From Candidatus Kapaibacterium sp. (GTDB lineage: Bacteria > Bacteroidota > Ignavibacteria > Palsa-1295), in contig JANWLI010000046.1 in NCBI GenBank assembly GCA_025450975.1, positions 1 through 16,676 of the forward strand: a stretch of DNA of 16,676 nt. The letters are read 5' to 3'. The translations under genes and the position numbers were made by a program. Below the pieces are notes generated by a model. It did not search any database, was not told where the DNA came from, and saw nothing but the letters and a program-made list of their open reading frames with translations. Numbering within the stretch: the stretch's first letter is position 1; the number at the start of each line of letters is the position of its first letter. Shown here piece by piece: positions 6,853 to 13,863 of the stretch.

Positions 6853-7634
6853 TGCTTCTTTTTCTTCGGAGCTGGCTTTGCTTTCTTAGCCGGCTTTGCA
6901 GGCTTTGCCGGTTTAGCAGCTTTCTTCCCATTTTTTACCGCGGGCTTTGCCTTTGCTTTCTCGGCCTTCGGCTTTGCTGCAGGCTTTGCGGCTTTCTTCT
7001 TAGCGTCGGTTTTCCCATTAGCAGCAGCAGCCTTCTTTCTCGACGATGAACCGAAGAGTTCTGCTTCTTCGCGGGCATCACGCTCTTCCGGTGTTTCCGT
7101 CTTTAAGGCTTCGAGGATCTCAAGTTCTTCGGGCGTTGGCGGAGCTGGCGCGCGCTTCTGAATGGTACGAGGAACCAGTGGCGGCGGAGGTGCCTTCGAT
7201 ACCGTGCTTACGATCTTTCCACCTGTCATCGCAGCTTCGCGCGCGATCACGAGATCGATAAATCGCTTACGGGGTATCGGCTTTAAGATCTGAAAACCTT
7301 TTCTCGTATGCTCGATGTAAAAGATGTTCTCACTTCCGTCGCTCTTTAAGATCGTTACCGTGTATTTCCCGACAGGAAGTGTTGGCACTTTCAAGAGGCT
7401 CTTGGCTGTGCCGAAGGCAGGCATCATCATGCGCGTGGCCGTCATGCCGAGAACGCGAAACACAAGGTTGCCGGGTTCGACCTTGTATCGCACGGCGATC
7501 TCGTAACGGAAACTGGAAAATTCTTTCGCAGTTTCAAAACTGAACGTCGAGTATTCGAGTCCTGTCATATCATCGATCATCTTACCGACGATACAGCGAT
7601 ACTCTACTTCTTTAATTGGCGGAAGTGGTTCCAT
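6849..7634 (-). CDS. Unrecognised protein with histone H1-like Lys/Ala/Pro C-terminal tail
   Basis: 261 residues, no signal peptide and no membrane helix. Residues 1-130 look like a folded, beta-rich domain, with 'YRCIVGKMIDDMTGLEY' (12-28), 'FRVLGMTATRMMMP' (59-72) and 'LPVGKYTVTILKSDGSENIFYIEHT' from 86; I do not recognise it. A Pro-rich linker follows (148-168, 'APPPPLVPRT'), then an acidic helix (168-194). Last comes a basic tail (199-261) of Lys-Ala-Pro repeats ('AKPAKPAKPAKKAKPAPKKKK'-like) with about 25 lysines in 62 residues, like eukaryotic H1 tails and bacterial H1-like proteins (HctB, AlgR3 tail). Binding of DNA, RNA or another polyanion is therefore likely but inferred. The ATG is 9 bp after the hisS stop, so it is probably co-transcribed. 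Its TAA overlaps the stop of the convergent ABC permease gene. Confidence 0.75.
   Translation of the reverse strand: MEPLPPIKEVEYRCIVGKMIDDMTGLEYSTFSFETAKEFSSFRYEIAVRYKVEPGNLVFRVLGMTATRMMMPAFGTAKSLLKVPTLPVGKYTVTILKSDGSENIFYIEHTRKGFQILKPIPRKRFIDLVIAREAAMTGGKIVSTVSKAPPPPLVPRTIQKRAPAPPTPEELEILEALKTETPEERDAREEAELFGSSSRKKAAAANGKTDAKKKAAKPAAKPKAEKAKAKPAVKNGKKAAKPAKPAKPAKKAKPAPKKKKH
6852..7040 (-). repeat. Short imperfect repeats encoding the Lys/Ala/Pro tail
   Basis: On the + strand this stretch is full of variants of GGCTTTGC/GCCGGCTTTGCAGG, the antisense of Ala-Lys-Pro codons. It encodes residues 199-261 of the H1-like protein. Such repeats readily expand or contract by slippage, so tail length is likely to vary between strains (inference). 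Confidence 0.6.
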
Positions 7635-7643
7635 GTTGCAAAT

Positions 7644-8900
7644 TTACGAGAGTTTTAGGTTTGAGGCTTCGGCAACCGGCAGAACGCGTTGTTCGCCGGT
7701 CTGCATGTTCTTCAGGGTAACTTCACCCCGCGCAAGTTCATCGGAGCCAATAATAAGCACAAAACGGCTTTTGAGGCGGTCTGCGTCGCGCATCTGCGCC
7801 TTCATAGAGCGGCCCTGCAGATCGTACATGACGCTACTGCCGGCATTGCGGATGCCTGAGGCAAGGTCGATAAGGGTCTTCCGGGCATTCTCAGCCTGGA
7901 CAGCAATGTAGCAGTCGATGGCAGGCCGTTCGGCGGCGCCGCGCATCTTTTGGAGCACAATGACCAGACGTTCGACTCCAGCTGCAAATCCAACTGCAGG
8001 CGTTTCCGGACCGCCCAGTTGCTTGATCAGTCCATCGTAGCGACCGCCGCCACACAGAGCATCCTGCGAGCCAAGGTCGGACGATGTGAGCTCGTACACT
8101 GTCCGCGAGTAGTAATCGAGGCCGCGCACTAGCGTTGGGGTGACTTCATACTTGATGCCTGCAGCATCGAGCAGCACTTTCAATTCTTCAAAGTGATCAC
8201 TGTCACCTGTGTCAAGATGGTCGAGAATGGACGGCGCTTTTGCTGCAATTACCTGATCTGCCGGATTCTTCGAATCAAGAACGCGAAGCGGGTTATCTTC
8301 TAGACGACGCTTGCTGTCATCGGAAAGAGCGTCGAGATTATCCCGTAGATAAGCTACTAACTCCGAACGCCATTTTGTACGTGAGCCTTCGGAGCCAAGT
8401 GTATTAAGCTTGAGCAGGAAATTTTTGAAGCCGAGACGATTATAGACCGCAATTCCGAAAGCGATCGTCTGCAGATCGGCGAGCGGACTCGCAGCGCCCA
8501 ATACTTCAACACCGAACTGATGAAACTGACGCTGTCTGCCCATCTGCGGGCGTTCATAGCGGAACATCGGAGCGCTGTTGTAATAAAATCTTTGCAGAGC
8601 TCCCTGCTGGGAGATCAGGTTATGCTCGATCGCGGACCGGACGACAGAGGCTGTAAGCTCAGGACGCAGTGCCATCTCCTCTCCTCCTTTATCGGAGAAA
8701 AGATACATTTCCTTGGAAACAATATCGGATGTTTCGCCAACGCCGCGCTTAAACAGTGCCGAAGATTCAAAAATGGGTGTGCGGATCTCGTCGAAGCCGA
8801 AGAGCCGAGCGACATCGTCAACAACTTGTTCGATCTCTAACCAGAGATACGATTCCGGTGGAAGAATATCTTTTGTGCCTCTCGGCGCCTTCAGATTCAT
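7644..8900 (-). CDS. hisS: Histidine--tRNA ligase (HisRS)
   Basis: A class II aminoacyl-tRNA synthetase that charges tRNA-His with histidine. The 418 residues match the bacterial enzyme. Seen: 'APRGTKDILP' (5-14), 'LRPELT' (78-83), motif 2 around 113-132 ('FRYERPQ.GR.RQFHQFG'), the histidine-binding 'LVRGLDYYSRTVYE' (257-270), 'GGGRYDGL' (284-291) and motif 3 'AGVERL' (307-312). From about 325 an anticodon-binding domain follows, with 'YDLQGRSMKAQMRDADRL'. I chose the ATG at 8900, which overlaps the TGA of the preceding gene by one base (TGATG) and keeps the usual 'M.APRGTKD' start. A GTG one codon earlier (8903) would give a 4-bp GTGA overlap. It is the central gene of a three-gene leftward operon. 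Confidence 0.96.
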   Translation of the reverse strand: MNLKAPRGTKDILPPESYLWLEIEQVVDDVARLFGFDEIRTPIFESSALFKRGVGETSDIVSKEMYLFSDKGGEEMALRPELTASVVRSAIEHNLISQQGALQRFYYNSAPMFRYERPQMGRQRQFHQFGVEVLGAASPLADLQTIAFGIAVYNRLGFKNFLLKLNTLGSEGSRTKWRSELVAYLRDNLDALSDDSKRRLEDNPLRVLDSKNPADQVIAAKAPSILDHLDTGDSDHFEELKVLLDAAGIKYEVTPTLVRGLDYYSRTVYELTSSDLGSQDALCGGGRYDGLIKQLGGPETPAVGFAAGVERLVIVLQKMRGAAERPAIDCYIAVQAENARKTLIDLASGIRNAGSSVMYDLQGRSMKAQMRDADRLKSRFVLIIGSDELARGEVTLKNMQTGEQRVLPVAEASNLKLS

Positions 8901-9367
8901 CACTCGCCAATGCGCTCCTCTTCGGCAGCAAAAATATCCATGACTTCTTCGGAAGTCTTGGCATTCGCCAGCCGTTCGCGAGCTGCGTCGGAGTTCATCA
9001 CCTTCGAAGCGCGCGATAAGAGTTTGAGACGTGTTCCGACATCGGAATCACGGCTGATCAGAAGGAGGACTAAGCGGACGGGCTCGTTATCCATCGCGTC
9101 ATAATCGATCGGCTCTGCCATCGTGGCAAAGGCGATCACGATGTCGCTGACGGCATCGGTCTTTCCGTGAGGGATCGCAAACCCTTTTCCCACACCTGTA
9201 CTCATGATGCGTTCACGCTCATGAATGGCCTGCGAGACTTTTTCTTTATCGAGAACAAGCGGATTGCGAGCAGCCAGGGACACCATCGCTTCCAGAAGTT
9301 CTTCCTTGGATTCGGAGGTGAGTCCGACAGAGATGTACTCTGGCTTTAAGTAGTTAATTAGCTTCAT
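8900..9367 (-). CDS. ptsN: PTS EIIA domain protein (PtsN/fructose type)
   Basis: A 155-residue EIIA domain of the mannitol/fructose/Ntr type. The phosphorylated histidine is H67 in 'STGVGKGFAIPHGKTDAV' (56-73), preceded by 'RERIMSTGVG', both hallmarks of the family. Length and absence of fused EIIB/EIIC domains fit a stand-alone regulatory EIIA(Ntr), which relays PTS phosphorylation state instead of importing sugar. No EI, HPr or EIIBC gene is in the window. An in-frame GTG at 9388 would add seven residues, but it overlaps a TAnnTTTG promoter element, so the ATG at 9367 is the better start. Its stop overlaps the hisS start. The symbol ptsN is by similarity; a fructose-type EIIA is possible. 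Confidence 0.85.
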   Translation of the reverse strand: MKLINYLKPEYISVGLTSESKEELLEAMVSLAARNPLVLDKEKVSQAIHERERIMSTGVGKGFAIPHGKTDAVSDIVIAFATMAEPIDYDAMDNEPVRLVLLLISRDSDVGTRLKLLSRASKVMNSDAARERLANAKTSEEVMDIFAAEEERIGE

Positions 9368-9387
9368 TGTAGCAGGTCCATAAAACA

Positions 9388-9395
9388 CAAAATTA
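9388..9395 (-). promoter_or_regulatory. Bacteroidota-type -7 promoter element before the ptsN-hisS operon
   Basis: Read on the - strand this is TAATTTTG, an exact TAnnTTTG match. Transcription would start about 7 bases on, leaving a leader of roughly 14 bases before the ATG at 9367. No -33 TTG is evident upstream. The position argues against the in-frame GTG at 9388 being the start. Confidence 0.45.
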
Positions 9396-9450
9396 CGCAG
9401 TGAGTTTAGGTGATTTTCGACTTTTATTTATCGGCCGGTCTCTGCTGTTC

Positions 9451-9470
9451 TAAAACCCGGCACCGGGGTT
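9451..9470 (-). terminator. Probable intrinsic terminator behind the metalloprotease gene
   Basis: On the - strand, AACCCCGG-TG-CCGGGTT forms a GC-rich hairpin followed by TTTTA, about 74 bases after the stop codon of the protease gene. It separates that gene from the ptsN-hisS operon, which reads in the same direction. The T-run is short, so efficiency is uncertain. Confidence 0.45.
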
Positions 9471-9543
9471 AGCGCCATCGTTAGAATATCGCGTAAATCA
9501 TTGAATAACAGCATATTACTGGCCTGGCTATAAAGAACAGCGT

Positions 9544-11076
9544 TTACTTAGCAACAACCGGAAACTTCCCAACCGTAGTTTTCCCGTCGACTTCCAGGAC
9601 GTAAACGTACATCCCGCTCGATACTAAAGCGCCGGTATCGTCACGGCCATCCCAACTGGCATACCAGCTTCCCCCGAACGGATTTGCCTGTTCTTCGGAA
9701 AACCGGACGAGTTTCATCGAGACCGTGTAGATCGTAAGCCTGGGGGGACTGACCGGAGCAGCACCAGTGGAAGTCGTTTTAACGCGGAAAGTTTGTGAGT
9801 TCTCGTGTTCACTTATGATTAGCGGGACCGGGAATGCCACAGTCTTGAGCGCATCAAATTCGATTAGAGTATCACAGAACAACGACGCGGAGGAGTACGA
9901 AGCAGTGAATGTGTTCTTCGAAGTTATTGTAACGGTTGCATTCGCATCGAAAAACTCCGTATTACGCGAGATGATAGCGAACGTTGTATCCTCACCAAAT
10001 CCTGAGGCAACAATGTTCAATGATGCCGGATGGGCTGGATCTGCGCCGGAAATATCTTTGGGTACTCCTGATTCGACACGATGCACTTTCAACCTGTCTA
10101 CCGCGTACTTGTCGGCATTTGGGAGGGAGGCGGTTCCACGATAGCGTCTGCCTGTCTCGACAAGTTCGGCGCCAAACTTTTTATACTCCTGGCAGAATGT
10201 AGAGCCATTCAGTCCGATGGCGTGCTCGTAAGCTTTGAGTGGATCGCCTGAAGTCTCACCATAGTTGAGCCATGCTTCATGCATAACTTCATGCCCGAAG
10301 CGTTGCTGGATAAACGTTGGCCAGATCCCCTGACTATACCCCTGATTGGGGACCTTGTCGATAACCTGATCGATGTTTGCAAAATACGGTTCGAGCCAAA
10401 ACAGGAAGTCCGGCACCCATGGTGTGGAGAGCATTTCTATCCAGACGCTTGACATCTCGACGAAATTGATATCGTCGATGGCATACCCATCATTAGCTGG
10501 CCGCAATGCTCCGTAACAGGCAAATTCAACAACGTGAAAGAACTCATGCTGAATCGTGATTCGTGCAGCATCAAGACCTTTTGTGGGGGTGGTCAGGAAG
10601 TCGTTATCGATGACGATAAAACTCCGGAGCTTCATGAAGCCTGCAGGCGTCATGCCGAGTTCTCCCCCTTCAGTGTAGGCTGTGTAGCCGTAAATGCGAT
10701 CAGGGAGGTTCACAATATAGATATGCCACAGTGAATCGGCAGAGGTAAATGCAGGCTTCGGAAATCCGAGTGTAACACACTGATAGCGGAATGCAGCCTC
10801 AGCTTCTTCGGCAACAAACTGGACATACTCATCTGTGACGCTGCTTTCACCCGTTTTGGTAAAATGGATGCGAAATAGTCCCAATGGTGATGTGATAGAA
10901 TCAGTAGTTTGCGGTGGCACAAAGAGCGGGAGGTGGGCAAATTTGGGATGGATAGTACGTGATAATCGCGATTCAAGCATTAATTGAGTACCGCACTTGA
11001 CCGGCTCCTGGGCGAACGCCGGCAGTAAGCCTATAAAAGAGTAAATAAACCAGAAAAAAGTGCAATGCAACTTCAC
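9544..11076 (-). CDS. Secreted HExxH zinc metalloprotease with FlgD-like/T9SS-style C-terminal domain
   Basis: 510 residues with a signal peptide ('MKLHCTFFWFIYSFIGLLPAFA', cleavage near residue 22). A gluzincin-type zinc site is seen: 'IQHEFFHVVEFA' (175-186) has H177, E178 and H181, and 'NFVEMSSVWIEM' (204-215) offers E207 or E214 as third ligand. The arrangement resembles the MXAN_6640-type putative metalloproteases. After about 330 come beta-rich segments. The last 60 residues contain 'ASWDGRDDTGALVSSGMYVYVLEVDG', where 'WDG.DD.G..V.SG.Y.Y.L' is the pattern of FlgD-like Ig and type IX secretion C-terminal domains, and it ends in 'GKFPVVAK'. An extracellular or surface protease is therefore inferred; the substrate is unknown. 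The start is GTG at 11076; no strong Shine-Dalgarno is seen. It is transcribed alone, divergent from clpC. Confidence 0.82.
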   Translation of the reverse strand: MKLHCTFFWFIYSFIGLLPAFAQEPVKCGTQLMLESRLSRTIHPKFAHLPLFVPPQTTDSITSPLGLFRIHFTKTGESSVTDEYVQFVAEEAEAAFRYQCVTLGFPKPAFTSADSLWHIYIVNLPDRIYGYTAYTEGGELGMTPAGFMKLRSFIVIDNDFLTTPTKGLDAARITIQHEFFHVVEFACYGALRPANDGYAIDDINFVEMSSVWIEMLSTPWVPDFLFWLEPYFANIDQVIDKVPNQGYSQGIWPTFIQQRFGHEVMHEAWLNYGETSGDPLKAYEHAIGLNGSTFCQEYKKFGAELVETGRRYRGTASLPNADKYAVDRLKVHRVESGVPKDISGADPAHPASLNIVASGFGEDTTFAIISRNTEFFDANATVTITSKNTFTASYSSASLFCDTLIEFDALKTVAFPVPLIISEHENSQTFRVKTTSTGAAPVSPPRLTIYTVSMKLVRFSEEQANPFGGSWYASWDGRDDTGALVSSGMYVYVLEVDGKTTVGKFPVVAK

Positions 11077-11137
11077 GAACTACCGGAGTTTAGAGTCTGT
11101 TCAATATCCTAGCGAACCCTCTGGTCCTTCCCAGCTT

Positions 11138-11157
11138 GGATGAGTAGTTATTCATCC
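11138..11157. promoter_or_regulatory. 20-bp dyad between the protease gene and clpC (candidate operator)
   Basis: GGATGAGTAGTTATTCATCC is symmetric at 16 of 20 positions, with perfect GGATGA/TCATCC arms 8 bases apart. It lies midway in the 149-bp divergent region, 61 bp from the protease start and 68 bp from the clpC ATG. It does not look like a CtsR heptad repeat or an HrcA/CIRCE element. It could be an operator for a dimeric regulator or an RNA hairpin. Confidence 0.35.
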
Positions 11158-11174
11158 CGGCGTTGTAACAAACA

Positions 11175-11195
11175 ATGGCGTTAATTCGTCATTAA
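11175..11195 (+). other. Possible six-codon leader ORF before clpC
   Basis: ATG GCG TTA ATT CGT CAT TAA encodes M-A-L-I-R-H. Its start context, ACAAACAATGGC (11168-11179), is identical over 12 bases to that of clpC itself (11219-11230), exactly 51 bp downstream. No Shine-Dalgarno precedes either. Whether it is transcribed and translated is unknown. Confidence 0.25.
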
Positions 11196-11225
11196 ATTAG
11201 TATAGAGATTACATTTAGACAAACA

Positions 11226-13811
11226 ATGGCACAAGAAGGAAATTTTTCGAACAGAGTCCAGGATGTCATTCGCTTATCACGTGAAGAAGCCATCCGGCTT
11301 GGACATGATTACATCGGCACAGAACACCTCCTCCTCGGGATCATCAGAGAAGGCGAAGGGATCGCCGTCAAGATCCTTCGCAATCTCGGTGTCGATCTGT
11401 ACAAGATCAAGAAAGCGGTCGAGGATACCGTTCGCTCCGGCGGAGCAACGCTGACGATCGGCAATATTCCGCTTACCAAGCAGGCAGAGAAAGTGCTGAA
11501 GATCACGTACCTCGAGGCAAAGCTCTATAAGAGCGAAGTCATCGGTACGGAGCACTTGCTCTTATCGCTCTTACGCGACGAAGATAATATCGCCGCACAA
11601 ATTTTAAACCAGTTCAACTGCACCTACGATGGTGTCCGCGCCGAGCTCGACAACATCATCTCCGGCCGTGCCTCGGCTCCGCCGAAGCAGCAGCAGACGG
11701 AGAAAAAGTCTGAAAAGACGAAGACACCGGTGCTCGATAACTTCGGCCGCGACCTGACCAAGTACGCATCGGAAGACAAACTCGATCCGATCGTCGGCCG
11801 CGAAAAAGAGATCGAGCGCGTAGCGCAGATCCTCTCGCGCCGCAAGAAGAACAATCCGGTACTTATCGGCGAACCGGGCGTTGGCAAGACGGCTATCGCC
11901 GAAGGCCTTGCACTCCGTATCGTCCAGAAGAAGGTACCGCGCGTGCTCTTTGATAAGCGCGTCGTAACGCTCGACCTTGCAGCGCTCGTCGCAGGCACGA
12001 AGTACCGTGGCCAGTTCGAAGAGCGGATGAAGGCCGTGATGAACGAGCTTGAGAAGGCAAAGGATGTCATCCTGTTTATCGACGAATTGCATACGATCGT
12101 CGGTGCAGGCGGCGCATCAGGTTCACTCGATGCTTCGAATATGTTCAAGCCGGCGCTTGCACGCGGCGATATCCAGTGCATCGGCGCAACCACGCTTGAC
12201 GAGTATCGCCAGTTCATCGAGAAGGATGGAGCGCTTGACCGCAGATTCCAAAAGATCCTGGTCAATCCGCCTTCCGTCGATGAGACTGTCCAGATCTTAC
12301 GCAATATCCGCTCGAAGTACGAAGAGCATCACAATGTTCGCTACAGCGACAAGGCGATCGACTCGGCCGTGCGCCTTTCCGAGCGGTACATTACCGATCG
12401 ATTCCTTCCGGATAAAGCGATCGATGTGATGGACGAAGCGGGTTCGCGCGTCCACCTTGCAAATGTTCATGCTCCGAAGAATATCGAAGATCTCGAAAAG
12501 AAGATCGAAGATATTAAAGGCCAAAAGAATCTCGTCGTTAAGACGCAGAACTTCGAGGAAGCAGCGAAACTCCGTGACATGGAGAAGAAGTATCAGCAGG
12601 AGCTTGAGTCAGCCATCGGCCAGTGGGAGCAGGAAGTTGGCCAGCAGGTTTTTGATGTATCCGATGACGATATCGCCGATGTCGTGGCCATGATGACGGG
12701 TATTCCGGTCAACAAGGTCGCACAGAGCGAAAGCATCAAGCTGCTGAATATGTCCGATGCCCTTCGCGGATCGATCGTGGGTCAGGATGAAGCTATCGAA
12801 AAGCTGTCGAAGGCGATACGCCGTACTCGCGCCGGTCTGAAAGATCCGTCACGCCCAATCGGAAGCTTTATCTTCCTTGGACCAACAGGTGTTGGTAAGA
12901 CCGAGCTTGCAAAGTCTTTAGCACGCTATCTCTTTGATGCTGACGATGCACTTATCCGGATTGACATGTCGGAGTACATGGAGAAGTTCTCTGTGTCGCG
13001 CCTTGTCGGTGCGCCTCCAGGATACGTTGGCTATGAAGAAGGCGGCCAACTTACCGAGAAAGTGCGTCGTAAGCCGTATTCGGTCGTTCTGCTTGATGAG
13101 ATCGAGAAAGCGCATCCGGATGTGTTTAACATCCTGCTGCAGGTACTTGATGACGGCCAGCTTACCGACTCGCTCGGACGCAAGGTCGACTTCAAGAACA
13201 CGATCATTATCATGACGTCGAATGTCGGTACAAAGGACATTAAGAAGCAGCCGCGCATTGGCTTCGGTGAATCTGCTTCGGACGACGAGCATGGCAGAAT
13301 GAGCAGCCAGATCGACGAGTCGATGAAGCGCCTCTTCAATCCGGAATTCCTCAATCGTGTTGACGAAACGATCGTCTTCCGTTCGCTGACGAAAGAAGAT
13401 ATCGTCCAGATCATCCAGATCTCGCTTGCGAAACTTCTCAAGCGCGTTGCCGAGATGGGTGTAACCGTCGAGCTTTCCGAGAAGGCACTTGCCTTCGTCG
13501 CAGATCGCGGCTTCGACAAGCAGTACGGTGCTCGTCCGCTCCGCCGGGCTATGCAGAAGTATATCGAAGATCCGATCGCCGAAGAGATCCTGAAGGGATC
13601 TGTCGTCAGCGGTTCAGTCGTCAAGGTCGACATCGCGACGAATGAGACCGAACTCTTATTCCATATCGAGAGCCCGTCGGGTGAAAGCTCGACGATGACG
13701 ACAACAACCACTGCCACGATCGAAGCAGTCATGAAAGAGGCCGGCATATCGCATGCCGAAGACGTTCAACAGCAGGAGCCAAAAGGCGACGATACGATCG
13801 AGGCTAGCTAA
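11226..13811 (+). CDS. clpC: AAA+ protease-associated unfoldase ClpC
   Basis: An 861-residue HSP100 unfoldase that unfolds damaged or tagged proteins and feeds them to ClpP. Domains: two Clp-N repeats (about 5-145, with 'GTEHLLL' at 31-37 and 107-113), a charged linker (150-168), AAA-1 with Walker A 'GEPGVGKT' (215-222) and Walker B 'VILFIDELH' (281-289), a short middle domain with a UVR-like 'QNFEEAAKLRDMEKKY' (441-456), then AAA-2 with Walker A 'GPTGVGKT' (552-559) and Walker B 'VLLDEIEKAH' (621-630). The short middle region and UVR motif separate ClpC from ClpB. The last 40 residues are a low-complexity tail with a Thr run, not part of the usual fold. No mcsA/mcsB/ctsR neighbours are seen, unlike in Firmicutes. 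There is no clear Shine-Dalgarno. A strong terminator follows. Confidence 0.97.
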   Translation: MAQEGNFSNRVQDVIRLSREEAIRLGHDYIGTEHLLLGIIREGEGIAVKILRNLGVDLYKIKKAVEDTVRSGGATLTIGNIPLTKQAEKVLKITYLEAKLYKSEVIGTEHLLLSLLRDEDNIAAQILNQFNCTYDGVRAELDNIISGRASAPPKQQQTEKKSEKTKTPVLDNFGRDLTKYASEDKLDPIVGREKEIERVAQILSRRKKNNPVLIGEPGVGKTAIAEGLALRIVQKKVPRVLFDKRVVTLDLAALVAGTKYRGQFEERMKAVMNELEKAKDVILFIDELHTIVGAGGASGSLDASNMFKPALARGDIQCIGATTLDEYRQFIEKDGALDRRFQKILVNPPSVDETVQILRNIRSKYEEHHNVRYSDKAIDSAVRLSERYITDRFLPDKAIDVMDEAGSRVHLANVHAPKNIEDLEKKIEDIKGQKNLVVKTQNFEEAAKLRDMEKKYQQELESAIGQWEQEVGQQVFDVSDDDIADVVAMMTGIPVNKVAQSESIKLLNMSDALRGSIVGQDEAIEKLSKAIRRTRAGLKDPSRPIGSFIFLGPTGVGKTELAKSLARYLFDADDALIRIDMSEYMEKFSVSRLVGAPPGYVGYEEGGQLTEKVRRKPYSVVLLDEIEKAHPDVFNILLQVLDDGQLTDSLGRKVDFKNTIIIMTSNVGTKDIKKQPRIGFGESASDDEHGRMSSQIDESMKRLFNPEFLNRVDETIVFRSLTKEDIVQIIQISLAKLLKRVAEMGVTVELSEKALAFVADRGFDKQYGARPLRRAMQKYIEDPIAEEILKGSVVSGSVVKVDIATNETELLFHIESPSGESSTMTTTTTATIEAVMKEAGISHAEDVQQQEPKGDDTIEAS

Positions 13812-13833
13812 GCTCTGTTAGAGAGTAGATAAC

Positions 13834-13863
13834 AAAAGGCAGGCATTTCGTCTGCCTTTTTTT
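13834..13863 (+). terminator. Strong intrinsic terminator, usable in both directions
   Basis: AAAAGGCAG, a 9-base loop and CTGCC followed by a run of seven Ts, 22 bases after the clpC stop. The complementary A-run makes it work for the - strand as well (GGCAG/CTGCC then TTTTG), where the T-run of the + strand abuts and overlaps the TAA stop of the glycosyltransferase gene (13862-13864). It thus ends both convergent transcripts. Confidence 0.9.

Noticed and set aside
6852..7040. Repeat-rich stretch as a CRISPR or intergenic repeat array
   Set aside because: Units are short, imperfect and in frame, with no spacers. They are explained by Ala-Lys-Pro codons.
9442..9541. Inverted repeat GCTGTTC (9444-9450) / GAACAGC (9535-9541) as ends of a small mobile element
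   Set aside because: Only 7 bases, no flanking target duplication and no coding content. It is likely chance.
11077..11225. CtsR or CIRCE heat-shock operator before clpC
   Set aside because: I find neither the GGTCAAA direct repeat nor the TTAGCACTC-N9-GAGTGCTAA palindrome in this region.
13031..13747. Long antisense frame of 238 codons inside clpC, with similar ones at 11604-12304
   Set aside because: They lie opposite strongly conserved ClpC sequence. Their Ser/Arg-rich translations with no domain pattern are typical shadow frames.
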